From Blumeriella jaapii (Eukaryota; Ascomycota; Leotiomycetes; Helotiales; Drepanopezizaceae): a DNA stretch of 64,000 nucleotides. Location of the stretch: the NCBI GenBank assembly GCA_009599575.1, contig VWND01000005.1, forward strand, positions 1,116,001-1,180,000. The letters are read 5' to 3'. The position numbers and the translations under genes were made by a program. Shown here one piece after another: positions 23,336 to 35,486 of this stretch. Numbering within the stretch: position 1 is the first letter of the stretch; each line of letters starts with the position of its first letter. The notes beneath the pieces are model-generated. The model searched no databases, was not told the DNA's origin, and was given only the letters and a program-made list of their open reading frames with translations.

Positions 23336-23870
23336 ATCACTTCGCTGCCACCACCTCGCTGCCACCACTTCGCTGCCATCATCTCGCTGCCACCATTTCG
23401 CTGCCACCACCTCGCTGCCACCATTTCGCTGCCACCATTTCGCTGCCACCATTTCGCTGCCACCACCTCGTCGCCACTATTATTATTACCATTACCATTA
23501 CTACCATTACTACCATTATTACTATTATCACCACCACTACTATTATTACCACTATTACCACTATTATCACTATTACTACCACCATCTCGCTGCTATTACT
23601 TCGCTGCTATTATCTTGTCGCTACTACTATTATTACTACTACCACCATTACTATTACTACCACCACTATTACTATTATCACTACTACCACTATTACTACT
23701 ATTATTACCATTACTACTATTATTTTGCTGCCACTATTTCGTTGCCACCACCTCGTCGCTACCATTTCGTCGCCACTACTACCATTATTATTACTACCAC
23801 TATCACTATTATTATTACTATTATTACTACCACCACCACTATTATTATCATTACCACTTTTCTGCCACTA
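23336..23870 (+). repeat. B2 left array
   Basis: C-strand triplets and the 14-bp motif, mostly CTCGCTGCCACCAC and TTCGCTGCCACCAT. A higher share of T than in B1 (many TTATTACTA runs) fits more C-to-T change along this strand. No gene. Confidence 0.8.
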
Positions 23871-24054
23871 TTGTAATTATTCAGTTTATTCGGCTGTTCG
23901 GCTATTCGGCTGTTCGGCTGTTCGGCTGTTCGGCTTTTCGTTATTTTTTTTAGCAAAATAGTATTAGCGAAATAATAATAATAGCAGCGAAGTAATAGCA
24001 GCGAAAAAAATAAATGTAATAAACTTTTATATTTTTTTTTGAAAATACAAATAG

Positions 24055-24757
24055 TAATAATAGTGGTGGTGATGGTGATAATAATAATAGTGATGGTGGT
24101 GGTGGCGACGAGGTGGTGGCAGCGAGATGGTGGCAACGAGGTGGTGGCAGCAAAATGATGGTAATAGTAGTAATAGTGGTGGTAATGGTGGTAGCGGTGG
24201 TAATGATAATAGTGGTGGTAGTGGTGGTAATAGTGGTAGTGGTGGTAATAGTGATGGTAGTAGTGGCGATAAGATGGTGGCAGCGAGGTGGTGGCAGCAA
24301 AATGATGGTAGTAATAGTAATAATGGTGGTGGTGGTGGTAATGGTGGTAATGGTGGTAGTGGTGGTAATAGTAGTAGTGGTGGTAATAATGATAGTGGTG
24401 GTGGTGGAGGTGGCGACGAGGTGGTGGCGACGAGGTGGTGGCAGCGAGGTGGTGGCAGCAAAATGATAGTAGTAGTGGTAATAGTGGTAATAGTGGTGGT
24501 AATGGTGGTAGTGGTGGTAATGGTGGTAATGGTGGTAGTGGTGGTAGTGGTGGTAGTGATAATAGTAGTAGTAATAGTGGTGGCGACGAGGTGATGGTAA
24601 TAATAGTGGTGGTAATGGTAGTGATAATAATCGTGGTGGTGGTAGTAGCGACGAGGTGGTGGCAGCGAGGTGGTGATGGTAGTGGTGGTGGTGGTGGTGG
24701 TAGTAGTGGTGGTGGTGGTGGTGGTGGTGGTGGCGACGAGATAGTGGCGGCGAGGTG
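24055..24757 (+). repeat. B2 right array
   Basis: G-strand counterpart with GTGGTGGCAGCGAG and GTGGTGGCGACGAG units spaced by GGTAATGGTAGT-type triplets. It ends with GCGACGAGATAGTGGCGGCG and the sequence GTTAATAAAAGCGTTGATAA, which is also found after the right arrays of B1 and B3. Confidence 0.8.
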
Positions 24758-25489
24758 GTGTTAATAAAAGCGTTGATAAAGTGTAATAACAAATTCGTAT
24801 AAGATTTGTATTTTTTTCGAAGCTTTGAATTTTTATACAACTTATCGTACTTATTAATTTTTAATAACACTAGAATTAATTTTCAATTAATCGCGTGTTA
24901 ACTCTGATTATACTCGAAGTTAATTTTACGCCAAATGTTAATTCGGATTTGACTCGGTGTTGAATCGGTTGTAATCCCATCCACAGGCGCCCCTAAGTAT
25001 ACTGTTTATTTTTGAAACCTTTTTTTATATTATTTGAAACATTTATTATATTTTTTTTGTTTAATTATACTTTTGTTTATTAAAACAAAGATTTTATATA
25101 TATTTAAGCCGCATATTTGATATACTTATATTATTCGTATATTTTACAAAAACTATTTTTTTATGCATTTTATTATTTGCTACTTTTTGTATTATTTACT
25201 TTTTTCGTTGTTTTAAACGGATGCCTGCTTGAATAATTATAATTTATTAAAAAAATAATATACGGATTTCCGTAATACTTAAATATAAATATTTTACAAT
25301 TTCCGTACTTTTTCCCGATTATTTTTTAATAAATATAATATACTTTTTTCAATTAATAAACCTATCTATATTATATCGTTTTTTAAACAAAGCGTTATTA
25401 AACTTAGCAAATTTATTTTTAATTTATTTTGAAACGGAATTATTATACGCAATTTTTTCTAATTTAAGCAAGTATATAATGCCGCTATT

Positions 25490-27651
25490 TTAAATTAATA
25501 AGCAATTTCTTTAAAAAAATTGATAAAACAATTCGATATAATAACTGAAAACGTTAACAAATTTTTATTCGATTATAAAAGTTTCGTTAAAACTGAATTC
25601 GTTCGTAAAAGCTTTAATTACGACAAATTTCTGCTGAATTACGACAACGTTTTAAAAGCTTTCGCCGGAGCAAAAAAAGTTCGAAATAACAAAAAAAAAA
25701 TAACAGACCGAGTTTTACGCTTTTTGCTAAATCAACGAAGAAAAAATATACAAAAATACGTTTTTAGCAAGATCACCGATGTTATTTTACTTCGGCATTT
25801 CGCTTGTTTTTTCGAAATTATTACTTACGAAAAAAAAAGTTTAAATATTAAACGTTTATATTTAAGACGCAGGCTTTGAAAGCTAACAATTTAAAAACTC
25901 GTAGATTTACAGGCTTTTTTATTACTGTTTGCAAATTAATCGACGACGCTATGCAATCGTTAAAAAAAGTTTTAATCGGCTGCGAAACCCTAAATTAGAT
26001 TTTTTTTTAAAGCAAAAAACTAAGCGTCGCTAAATACGGCATTTTTATACCGAAAAAAAAAAACGACGTTATTTCGATATTTTAAATTTACGACGACGAA
26101 AAAAACGAAAAAGCTAATATTATCTTCGTTTAATTCGAAAAAATATACGCGGTAGCAATTAATATTTTTAAAACAGCTAAAACAATTCGGCGATTTTTAT
26201 TTTTAATTATCGAAAACGAATTCGAAAACGAAATTAAAAGCGTAATAGCAAACAACCGCTTATTCGAATACAAAAAATTTATTATATTTATAAAAACGAT
26301 TTCGAAAAAAATAAAAATAAAAAACGCAAAAAAGCGCGCCGATATTTTCGAAATTTTTTTTGTTCGAAAAAAAAAATTATTCGCGTTATTAGCAAAAAAG
26401 ACACCGCGAATAAAAACAGCCGGAAATCGACGCCGAACTATAGCTTTTAAGCTAATTAATAAAAAACGCAACGATTTTATAAAATCAAATTCAAAAAATT
26501 TTAGCATTCCGAAAAAAAAAAATTCAAACGATTTTAATTTTATTTTTTCGAAATTAAATACGCAAACATCAAAAACGCTTGCTGCGTTTAAAAACGTTAT
26601 ATTATTTTCGCTAATATTTCAGATTTTAATAAAAACATTTAAAATCTCGATTATTATACGATTCGACCGAAAAAGCTTGGAAAAAAATATCGAAATTATC
26701 GCGGAAAAAATTATATAAAAAACATAAAATTAAATTATTTTATTTAAAATTTTCGCTTTCGACGACGTTACGATTTAAAAGTTTTATTTCGATATTTTTA
26801 CGCAAAAATCAAATAAATCCGTCAGTTTTTTTTTTTTTTGCTTCGAATAAAAACTAAATCAAGCTTTTTTCGAAAAATTGCAAATATAATACGCTAAAGC
26901 AAATAAAAAAAATTTTGAAAACGGTAACCCGTTTTTATTCGAGCTTTTTTTCGCTGAAAAACTCCGATTTTTTAATTTCGTTTTTACGAATAACGTTAAC
27001 GTTAAAAAAAACGGCAAGTTTTGCTATTTCTACGTACGCTATTACGCGGCGTATTACGATTTAATTATAAAAAAAATCGATATTATCGGCTTCGCTAATC
27101 GATTCGCTGCTATTAAAAATTCGAATTACGACGTATTCGAAATTAATTTTAATAATTAATTTATATTTCGACGAAAAACTGCGAAAATTGTTAAAACGCA
27201 TATTAAAACTTATTTGGGCTACGCAAATTTAAAACAAATCCTAAAGCTTTTAGCGCGATTACAAAACTCGATTAAAACAAAAAAAAATAAAAACAACGAA
27301 TATTTCCAAAAGCCGATTTTTCTGGCTTTTCGACCGAAAATAAATTTTTAAAATTTATTTAAATTAAACTACGAATTCGTTAATCACGTAAGGTTTTATA
27401 ACGGAAAAAACAGATTATTGCTGTATTTTATAAAAAAAAATTATATATAAGTATTATTTTCGACTGATTAAAACCCAGAAAGCGCTTATAGTTTTTTTCG
27501 CTAAGATGTTTTACAATTTTATTTAATAAGCTTTCAGAATACATTCCGGCCTTTACCTCGCTGTTTTAATTATTCGAAATTTCGGAAACTGCTGCTTCGT
27601 AATATATTTTAACGTTCCGATCGCTTTAAATTTCGCTGATTCCGACCGTAT
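25490..27651 (+). pseudogene. Post-pol coding remnant of element D (copy D1, truncated)
   Basis: Collinear with D0 3340-5490. It contains the longest open piece of this region: 119 codons at 25520-25879, starting MIKQFDIITENVNKFLF and rich in Lys/Arg. Later pieces include YFYVRYYAAY-like text near 27020. Unidentified. Cut at 27651 by the D2 LTR; D0 continues for another 1 kb. Confidence 0.5.
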
Positions 27652-27922
27652 TGTAAAACGGTGATACTTTGTATTAATAGGAGTTGGTAATTTTAGCTAT
27701 AGTCGAGGCATGGACCCCTCCGAGACCCCCTGCCACTGACTACCTTCAACAGATATAAGAGCAAAACACTCCCTTAAATAATACCATAAGCACGCAGTTC
27801 AATTTATAGGTACTTTTACTTATTTTGTTTTTCCTTTTTTCAGTCTTTTCTAAGAATTTCTTAGATTATCTTACTCACCGACATATGGCCGTATTAGTCC
27901 GGTTTTTCTATCTATTTTTACA
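27652..27922 (+). promoter_or_regulatory. 5' LTR of D2 with promoter
   Basis: 271 bp from TGTAAAACGG to TTTTTACA, with perfect TGTAAAA/TTTTACA termini. Core as in D1, TATA-like ATATAAGAGCAAAACA at about 27755. Preceded by CGTAT, the same five bases as before the D1 LTR. Retains many CpA and TpG sites compared with the internal region. Confidence 0.9.
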
Positions 27923-28667
27923 TTTGATAATTTACGCAGAAATCGAAACTTCGGTGTTTCGTTTTTATTTATTCGCCGATGCATCTCTCAAATTCGCAGT
28001 TAAAATCGATTTCGATATTTCGCTACTACGGCTTGAAAAACCTTTTATATAGTATTATTCGCAGCTGCATTATATAAAAAACTTTTAATAACTTTTCTTA
28101 TTTTGCGCACAATCATTGGATTATAAAAATGCAACATATTTCAAAAACGTTTAAAATTACGATTAAGCAATCTTGAACCGTGAGAAATTCAAAGCGCGAA
28201 AATCGCTCTTTTATTTAAAAATAATAAATCGAATATTAATTCGTACGCTTCGACCGCTGCGCTCGGCTTTCCTGAATTAAATCTTTTTTAGTCAAACGCT
28301 TGGAAAAAACTCAGCCTTCTGATTTTACGCTTTGTGATTATAGCAATTACAATTTGCGGTTTTTTATTAAAAAATAATAAAAAAATGGCTGTACGTATAT
28401 TAGCTTAAGCCACGGAATATCGAAACCGTGGATTATACAACAATATTATATTAATTTAATTAACTTACCAAAAAACAAGTTTTTTAATATATTATTCAAA
28501 TGTCTGGACGCAACCTTATTTTATTCAACTTTTTCAAAAAACACAAAAACTTTTTTAATAGCTCTTTTATTAAAAACGATTTCTTTCGCATTAAAAATTT
28601 TTAATCTGCAACTCCAGAAAACACTTATTTATTTAATTTAAACTTTAATAATACTTTTATTAATACT

Positions 28668-30110
28668 ATGGACAACAACGCTTTTCGTTTTCTTATGCAA
28701 GGCCGCATGCTTCTCTTTAGCTCCTTTGATGCACCTTTATTTAATAGCGCCAACGTTATCGATTTTATCGAGAAATATAAAAAAACTTATAAAAATTTCG
28801 GAGTTTTTAAAATTGAAATATTCGATAAACTCCTTCGCTACTGTAACCTAATTATTAAAAATATTATCAAGTCGATAAATAAATAAAAAGCTATTAAGGC
28901 TCGAAATTGACGTAAATTAATTAAAGCTTTGAAATCGAAATTCCGAAACTACGATCGCTAGCAAATTCGCGATACTATCGCTTTTCTTAAACAATTTATT
29001 ATAATAACTCGCTAAGCCAAAAAACTTAAGGCTTATTATCGTATTTATACGAAAGTTTTTAACGTTTTCGTTAATAAAAAGATCTTAAGCGAGATTAAGC
29101 AAAAAAAATTGTTTTTACTTGGCCTTTTAACTAGCATTCGCAACAAAACTATTAAGCATCTTAAGATTAATAAACAAAATCTTAAAATCTTCGATCAGTA
29201 TTTCAAATTTATGAAATTCGTTTTTAAACAAAATTAAAACGAACGTACTATCGAAGCTATAAATTAAAAAAAATCTTTTTCTTCTACTTACAAAAAAAAC
29301 GTGGAAGCTTTAATACAGAAATATGCTTAGTTATTAAAAATTACCGAAATCGCCAAAAAACAACCAGTTATTATATTATTTAATCGTTCTGCAGAATTTA
29401 TTAGCTTGAAAAAGCTTAATAAAAATATCGAAACTTTCGTATGAAAATTTACCGATATTAAGATTTAAAAACTGCAAAGCAAAATCGAAAGTTTTATACA
29501 ATAGCAAAAAAAACTCTTCTATATTAATTCGGATAATAAAAACGATCAAAATGGTTTTTATAACAATTATTTTTTTTAAAATGCGCGAAGCGATCAACTT
29601 CGCCAAGCCACCGTAAAAGTAATAGCTGCCCAATAGCAACTTCTTCGTGCTAGCGATCAGAATCAGCGAAATATTAATTATAATAACGATTATTAAAAGA
29701 AAAAAAAAAACTAACGCGAAAACCAAAATCGCGGCTATTAAAATAATAAAAGTAACTATTAAAACAAACCTTATAGCTTTAAATATAGATTTTGTAATAA
29801 TAAAAAAATTTACTGCGAAAAACCTTATATTCGCTCAAAATGCAAAATATTTAATTTTTATATAAACAATAGTATTTGCTATATTAACAAATACGAAGCG
29901 ATTTGCTTCAGACCGATAAAAGCAGAAATAAACCCTTTTAACAAAGCTGAAAATCAGAGCTGATTAAACATTATTCGCTTAAAAATAAAAAGTACGAAAT
30001 AGAACGACTGCTTAAAAAACAAAAAAAAATGCAAAAACGATTTTTATTAATAAAAAAAAAATATTTCCGAAAGCGTATTAATTAAAAAAAAAAACCTTTA
30101 TCCTAAGCGT
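28668..30110 (+). pseudogene. Gag of D2, with original ATG retained
   Basis: Starts ATG (MDNNAFRFLMQGRM), whereas D1 and D4 have ATA at this position, so this copy shows the likely native start. Continues to DAPLFNSANVIDFIEKYKK and stops after 72 codons. Later segments follow D1 gag to the putative nucleocapsid region (LIFAQNAKYLIFI at about 29830), where Cys residues of the CCHC knuckle are not visible. Nonfunctional. Confidence 0.7.
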
Positions 30111-30369
30111 AAATAAAATTTAAATATATAAATAAAAAACAAATATATATATTACTAATATAATTAACGCATCTGCAAATATTATAATTGTATAATTAAG
30201 CCAGCGAATCATAAAAAAGCAAAATGCTTCTGTTTTATTCGCCAAATCGATTAATATAAAAAAAACGTTAAAATCGAAAAAAAAAAAGATTTTGAAATTC
30301 GAAAAAAAACCGATAAAACCATCAGAAAAACGCTTATAATAAAAAAAATTAATAACGATATAAAAAATA

Positions 30370-31130
30370 TCGATACCGATATTCCGGTTTAAATTATTCA
30401 GAAAATACCAGCTTTTAAACGCTTATTATTAATGCGAAGCGAAAAATAAATCGATAAATATATCAGCTCCGAAGCCGTCGACGAAGCTATTAAAAAAATT
30501 ATAAAACAAAAAATTAAATTAAAATTCAGCGATTTGTTTAATACAAAAGAAAAATTCGACAAAATTATTAATAAACAAATCCCGGTATTAAAAAAAACGA
30601 AAAAGTTAAAATCATTCGAAAAAAAAAACGATTTTAAATTAGAAAAAAATCAAAAAAAAATTTACAATACCGCGGTAAATTTAGCCGATAAGAAAAAATT
30701 CTCGGAAAAAATCAATTTTTTAGCTTTTGCTATAAAAACTCAAAAATTAAAACGACGAAACTGCTTTTATACAATTATAAAAGCGCCAAAAATAAAGATT
30801 ATATTTAAAAAAAATATAATCGCTTTCGCTTTACTCGATAATAAAGCCGAAATCAATTATATAAACCAAAAAACAGCCGAAACTAATAATATCCCGATTA
30901 TCACCGATAAACGAATAATTTACACGATCGTTAATAAAAATATTATTAAATTTAATAAAATTGTACGAAATATAAAAGTCGACGTTGAAAATATTATTAT
31001 TTATAAAAAATTTTTAATAATAAAAAAATACTTTTATTTTATTATTTTTAAAATGCCCTGGATCCTGAAAAGCTTCGTCAGTTTTAAATATACCGAGAAC
31101 GGCCAAATAAAAGCCTTTTTTTAAAACTGA
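30370..31130 (+). pseudogene. Protease region of D2
   Basis: Longest D2 frame, 196 codons (30534-31124). Starts in a Lys-rich linker and contains FALLDNKAEINYI for the protease active site (catalytic DSG-type triplet changed), then the flap region NNIPIITDKRIIY, and VRNIKVDV. The ending FYFIIFKMPW corresponds to the conserved C-terminal strand of retroviral-type proteases. Upstream linker aligned with D4 SSEAVDEAIKK-type text. Confidence 0.65.
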
Positions 31131-31339
31131 AACCGATTTTTTTAAAATTAAATTACCGTCGCCGGCGATAAAATCTTTTTAGTCGACGTTTTATCGGAAA
31201 ACGAATAGCCGGCTTTGGTTCTAAAATAAACGCTGAACTATAACAAAACCTGGAAAATACTCGGCTAAAAGCATTCACGTCGTTAATCGAAATAGCATCG
31301 CGAATAAAATTAGCTAATATTAATATTTTTGATTATTAA

Positions 31340-32650
31340 TTCGGAAATAAAAGTTCCGAAGATTTCGTTTTCGTATTAGACAAACCCGACCTATACACCT
31401 TATCTCTTTGTATTAACATCAGCACTTTTTACAAGCGCAAAACTAATAAAATACGATTCGTAAATCTTAATAAATTCGATAGGAATATTTCCGGAAAAAT
31501 AAACGATTAATTCGAAAAAAACGAAGCAATAAAACTATTTTAATTAATTATTAGCGAATTCGAAGGATTTATTACCGGCCGATTTTCCAGCTTATTACCT
31601 GGCAGCCGATTTATAAAAAAACGATTTAATAATTTAACAATCGAAATCCAACTTTTGCTAAAAAAGAAAAAAGTTTTATACGAAATCTTACGCAACCGAA
31701 AAAAAGTTATAACCTTCGATTTCACCGAAATAAATCAATTTAATTTTAACGTTACGCTTTATATCGATATTTAAATCGTGCTTTACGAAGCTTGGCAAAA
31801 AAAGATTTTTTTAATTTTTAAAACCTTTTAAAATAAAATAATCGAAATATTAAAAGAACGAATTAAACAAAAAATCCTCGAATTTTGCTACGGCTTATAC
31901 AAAAACAAATAATTTATTGTTACGAAAAAAAAAAAAATATTTATAAATTTATTATCGCAGTCGTCGAAATAAATAAAATAACGATACGAAACGCTAACGT
32001 GCTATTTAATATCGATTAATTTTTAAACGAATTCGCAAAATTAATAATCGCTTTTTTTTTCGATTTGTTTTCAAATTACGACCATTTAATACTTAAGTTA
32101 CGATCTCGAAATATAACGGCAATTTAAATTTTAATCGGTTTATTGCGTATAACGAAAATACTTATAAAAACCATTAATTTAATCGTATAATTTGTAAAAG
32201 TCGTATACAAAATTCTTATAATTTGTATTTCTGATATTACTCTTTTTTACGTTAACGACGTTAAAATAAAAAACCTTAAATTATATTATAATAATAAAAA
32301 AATCTTTTTTGAAATTCGACGCTATATAATAAAACATATTTAAAACATCGATAAAATTATGGTCTGTTTCGAAAAAGCCAAAGCTATTATTAATCTTCGA
32401 TCAAAATTCTGCATATCCGAAATAAATATCGTCGGTTATATAACTAATAGCGCTGGCCGCTATTTTCAACGAAAAAAAATTAAAAAAATCTGCGAATAGA
32501 AAAAGTGTAAAAATATTACCGAAGCTAAAGCTTTTATTAGCGTTGTGATTTATTATCGTAATTAAATTAAAAACTTTTTTTAAAAAGCTGCATTTATTTA
32601 CGTTATAATAAAAAAAAAATCGATTTCGTTTAAAAAAAAACAAAGCAAAA
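31340..32650 (+). pseudogene. Reverse transcriptase of D2
   Basis: Matches D1 and D4 RT: DFTEINQFNFNVTL, YEAWQKKIF, EFCYGLYKNK*FIV, IRNANVLFNID*F, SNYDHLI, and a palm box reading YVNDV with downstream changes at about 32245-32270. Several stops replace Trp and Gln codons. Confidence 0.75.
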
Positions 32651-32659
32651 TTATAGAAA

Positions 32660-33160
32660 TCCTTAAAAACGATTTTTTATCGGCTTTATCGCTTATACGG
32701 ATCGATTATAATTCTGACGCAAAAAAAATCATTTTAACTGTCGACGCTAATATTTTCGATTAAAAAATTATATTATAACAAATCGATAAAAATAAAAAAC
32801 GGCATTTTTTACGATTCGAAAACGGCTTATAATCCTTTGCGAAAGCACGCTACGATATTATCAAACGAAAATATCGAAGCGCTTTTAAAACAATAAAAAA
32901 AATAAAAAGCGAATTGTACGGCGTATATTTTATTTTAAAAACAAACGCAAAAGTTTTTATCGATTAATTAAATAAAAAAGCCAATGATTTACTAAAAGCG
33001 CTCGTTATTAATTAAATAGCTTAAATGCGATTTATAAACTTCGAAATCAGGCATATTAAAAAAATAATTAATACAGCGGCAAACGGCTTTTCCAAATAAA
33101 AACGTTTTTATCCGTTTGATTTCGCTAAATAAAGCGAATAAAATATCGACGAGTAAATCG
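32660..33160 (+). pseudogene. RNase H of D2
   Basis: Reads IILTVDANIFD*KIIL, KKRHFLRFENGL*SF and KYRSAFKT, as in the other copies. Ends before the ALLFRLAPRI block at 33223. Stops present. Confidence 0.7.
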
Positions 33161-33189
33161 CTAACGAAATCGGCTGTTTCGCTATTTGC

Positions 33190-34790
33190 GCCTTAAGTTT
33201 TACAAAGCCGAAATTATTCGCGTTGCTATTTCGGCTGGCACCGCGAATAAAAAACATTAATTTTCGGGCCGAAAAAGCATTCGCGTTATTATTTCGATTA
33301 GCATCGCGAATAAATTTAATCGAAAACGATCGAGATAAACCGATTAACGATAAAAATAAATCCTTAATCGATAATTACGAAACCGAAAACTTTTATTTAA
33401 TCGCATACTATTTAATTATTTTATTCAAACCGTTTAGCGTACCAAACTATTAATTTAAATTATTTAAAAACCAAGCTTTCGATTATACTTTAGCCGATAA
33501 AAAGCTATATAAAATAAAAAATAATATATATCAAAAACGCTTAATAATAATTAATAAAGCCGATAAGTTTCAAATTATAAAAAAAGCCTACGAAAAAGTG
33601 TTTTACAAAAAAGCTGAAACTATTTATTATCGAATTAAAAACGATTTCTAATGGAAAAAATATTTCGAAGATTGCAAAATCTTCGTCAAAAGCTGCATTT
33701 TTTGTTAAAAACGAAAGCTTGGCCGAAATAAAAACTTATTATATCCGACGTGGTTTTTTAAAATCTAAAAAAAAATCAATTTCGATATTATACGCGTATT
33801 AATTACCGACCGCGGTTATATATGCTTTATATTCGCTATTAACGATTTATTTAAATAATCTGAAAAAAAACCTTTTCGAAACGCTATTTTCGAAGCAATA
33901 GCGATTTTTTTTTAGAAAAACGTTATATATCGATACGGTTTGTTTAGCAAATTAAACGTCGATAATAAATCCGAAAACAAAAGCGTTGTTAAAACTTTTA
34001 CAAAAAAATACGATATTCAGCGCATTTAAATTTTAGTTTATAATTCGAAAAGCAACGGATCCGTTAAACGAAGCTACAAAAATATTTTTAACGGCTTTTC
34101 AAAAGCTATTCGAAAAAGCTATAAGCGTTGATCGCGAAAATTTTCGGAAATGCTTTTTGCTATGCGCATATATATATACGCTTTTATTAAAATAATTTTA
34201 TTTTTTATTTAATACGACAAAAACGCTCGACTGCTTTTGAAAACGAAATGGCTTGTATAAAAGCTTTATAACGTAATTAAAATAAAAACGAAAACAGATT
34301 TATTAATAATAAAATCTAAATAATTAAATTACCGCGATATAAATATAAAAAAAATAATTTTAAAAAAAAAAAATATAAAAAAACAGCTAAAAAAATCTGG
34401 GATAAAACCAAAATCCTAAAAAAAACGCTAATTAAAAAAAAAAATCTGATTTTAATTTACGACGTTCAACGCGCTATCGATAAATCGGCCGATACTAAGC
34501 TTAATTATAAATAGCTCGGATTTTACGAAATATACGAGGCCGAATTAAATAAAAGCTATTATAAGCTTACGAAACTCGATAAAACAAAACTAAAAAAAAC
34601 GTTCGCCGCCAACCGGTTGAAACGATTTCACAAAAAAAACTAGCAAATCTATTTTTTAAATTCTGAAGCAAAAACCGACTTCGATTTCAGCGATTCCGAC
34701 GACGATTTCGACTAAAACAATTATACTTCTGAAAAAAAAAACCTTTTAAAAAAGTTTAAAAACAACCGAACGATGATTTTGCTGCTGAAA
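33190..34790 (+). pseudogene. Integrase and GPY/F tail of D2
   Basis: Open piece of 76 codons at 33223 with the duplicated LLFRLAPRI/LLFRLASRI motif, then the zinc-binding and core regions (INFDIIRVLITDRG, AINDLFK). Near 34080 is GSVKRSYKNIFNGFSKAI, equivalent to the conserved GxVERxHKPIVDALSK segment. The tail reads LNYK*LGFYEIYEAELNKSY and FAANRLKRFHKK with an acidic end. Unlike D1 it is uninterrupted. Confidence 0.7.
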
Positions 34791-35486
34791 GTATAATTTA
34801 AATCGTGATTTCACTTATAACCGAAAAAAAAAAGATATATATAAAATTATTTACTAACTGTTTTACTATTTTTGTTATTTATTGTTTTTCTTTTTATTAT
34901 ATACTGTTTTATTATTTTTGTTTTGCTTTGCTTATATACAATCTAATTATTTTGTTTTATATATATTATTTATTTTTAAAACTTTTTTTTATATTATTTA
35001 AAATAGCTATTGTATTTTTTTTTATTTAATTATACTTTTATTTATCAAAACAAAAGTTTTATTTATATTTAAGCCGCATATTTAATACATTTATATTGCT
35101 CGCACATTTTACGAAAACTATCTTTTATGCATTTTATTATTTGCTATTTTCTGTATTATTTACTTGTTTCGTTATTTTAAACGAATGCTTGCCTAAACAA
35201 TTATAATTTATTAAAAAAACAATATGCGGATTTCCGTAATTTTTAAATACAAATATTTTATAATTTTCGTATTTTTTCTTAATTATTTTTTAACAAATAT
35301 AACGCATTTTTTTAATTAATAAACTTATCGATATTATATCGTTTTTTAAGCAAGGCGTTGTTAAACCTGGCAAACTTATTTTTAATTTATTTTGGAACGG
35401 AACTATTATACGTAATCTTTTTAAATTTAAGCAGATATATAACGCCGTTATTTTAAATTAATAAGCAGCTTTCGTAAAAATATCTA
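34791..35486. other. D2 post-pol spacer, ending at junction with C
   Basis: AT-rich spacer collinear with D0 2680-3350; no gene. Identity with D0 continues through TTTCGTAAAAATAT and stops at about 35486. Confidence 0.6.

Larger units (their letters stand above)
22833..24997 (+). mobile_element. Element B2: second short copy of family B
   Basis: 2165 bp flanked by TA (22831-22832 and 24998-24999) in the AT-rich spacer of D1. D0 near 2825 shows the uninterrupted site TTTATATATACTG. Same architecture as B1: left end with the palindrome cluster (22850-23150), left array (about 23336-23870), TTCGGCTG core, right array (about 24055-24757), right end. The left flank contains a short local duplication (AAATCTTATATTAAATTA at 23218 and 23278). 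The arrays differ from B1 in length and unit order, so the arrays evolve faster than the ends. Confidence 0.85.
12878..27651 (+). mobile_element. Ty3/gypsy element D1, split by two B insertions
   Basis: Begins with a full LTR inside element E and runs gag, protease, RT, RNase H, integrase, GPY/F, spacer and post-pol region. It is interrupted by B1 (19065-21726) and B2 (22833-24997), and its post-pol region is cut at 27651 by the LTR of D2. Joining across B1 and B2 with one TA at each site gives sequence collinear with D0 and D2. Heavily mutated throughout. Its own 3' LTR and the rest of post-pol are not seen. Confidence 0.85.
27652..35486 (+). mobile_element. Ty3/gypsy element D2, 3'-truncated
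   Basis: Full LTR, leader, gag, protease, RT, RNase H, integrase, GPY/F and spacer, inserted into the post-pol region of D1 (D0 shows the empty site at 5487-5492). No B insertion. At 35486 homology to D ends and the internal part of element C begins directly, so D2 lacks its post-pol region and 3' LTR. D2 keeps some of the longest frames of this family (196 codons in protease). Confidence 0.85.

Noticed and set aside
12878..35486. D1 and D2 as one tandem element sharing a central LTR
   Set aside because: D0 shows that the D1 sequence at the D2 LTR continues uninterrupted for about 1 kb before its own LTR, so D2 is an insertion into D1.
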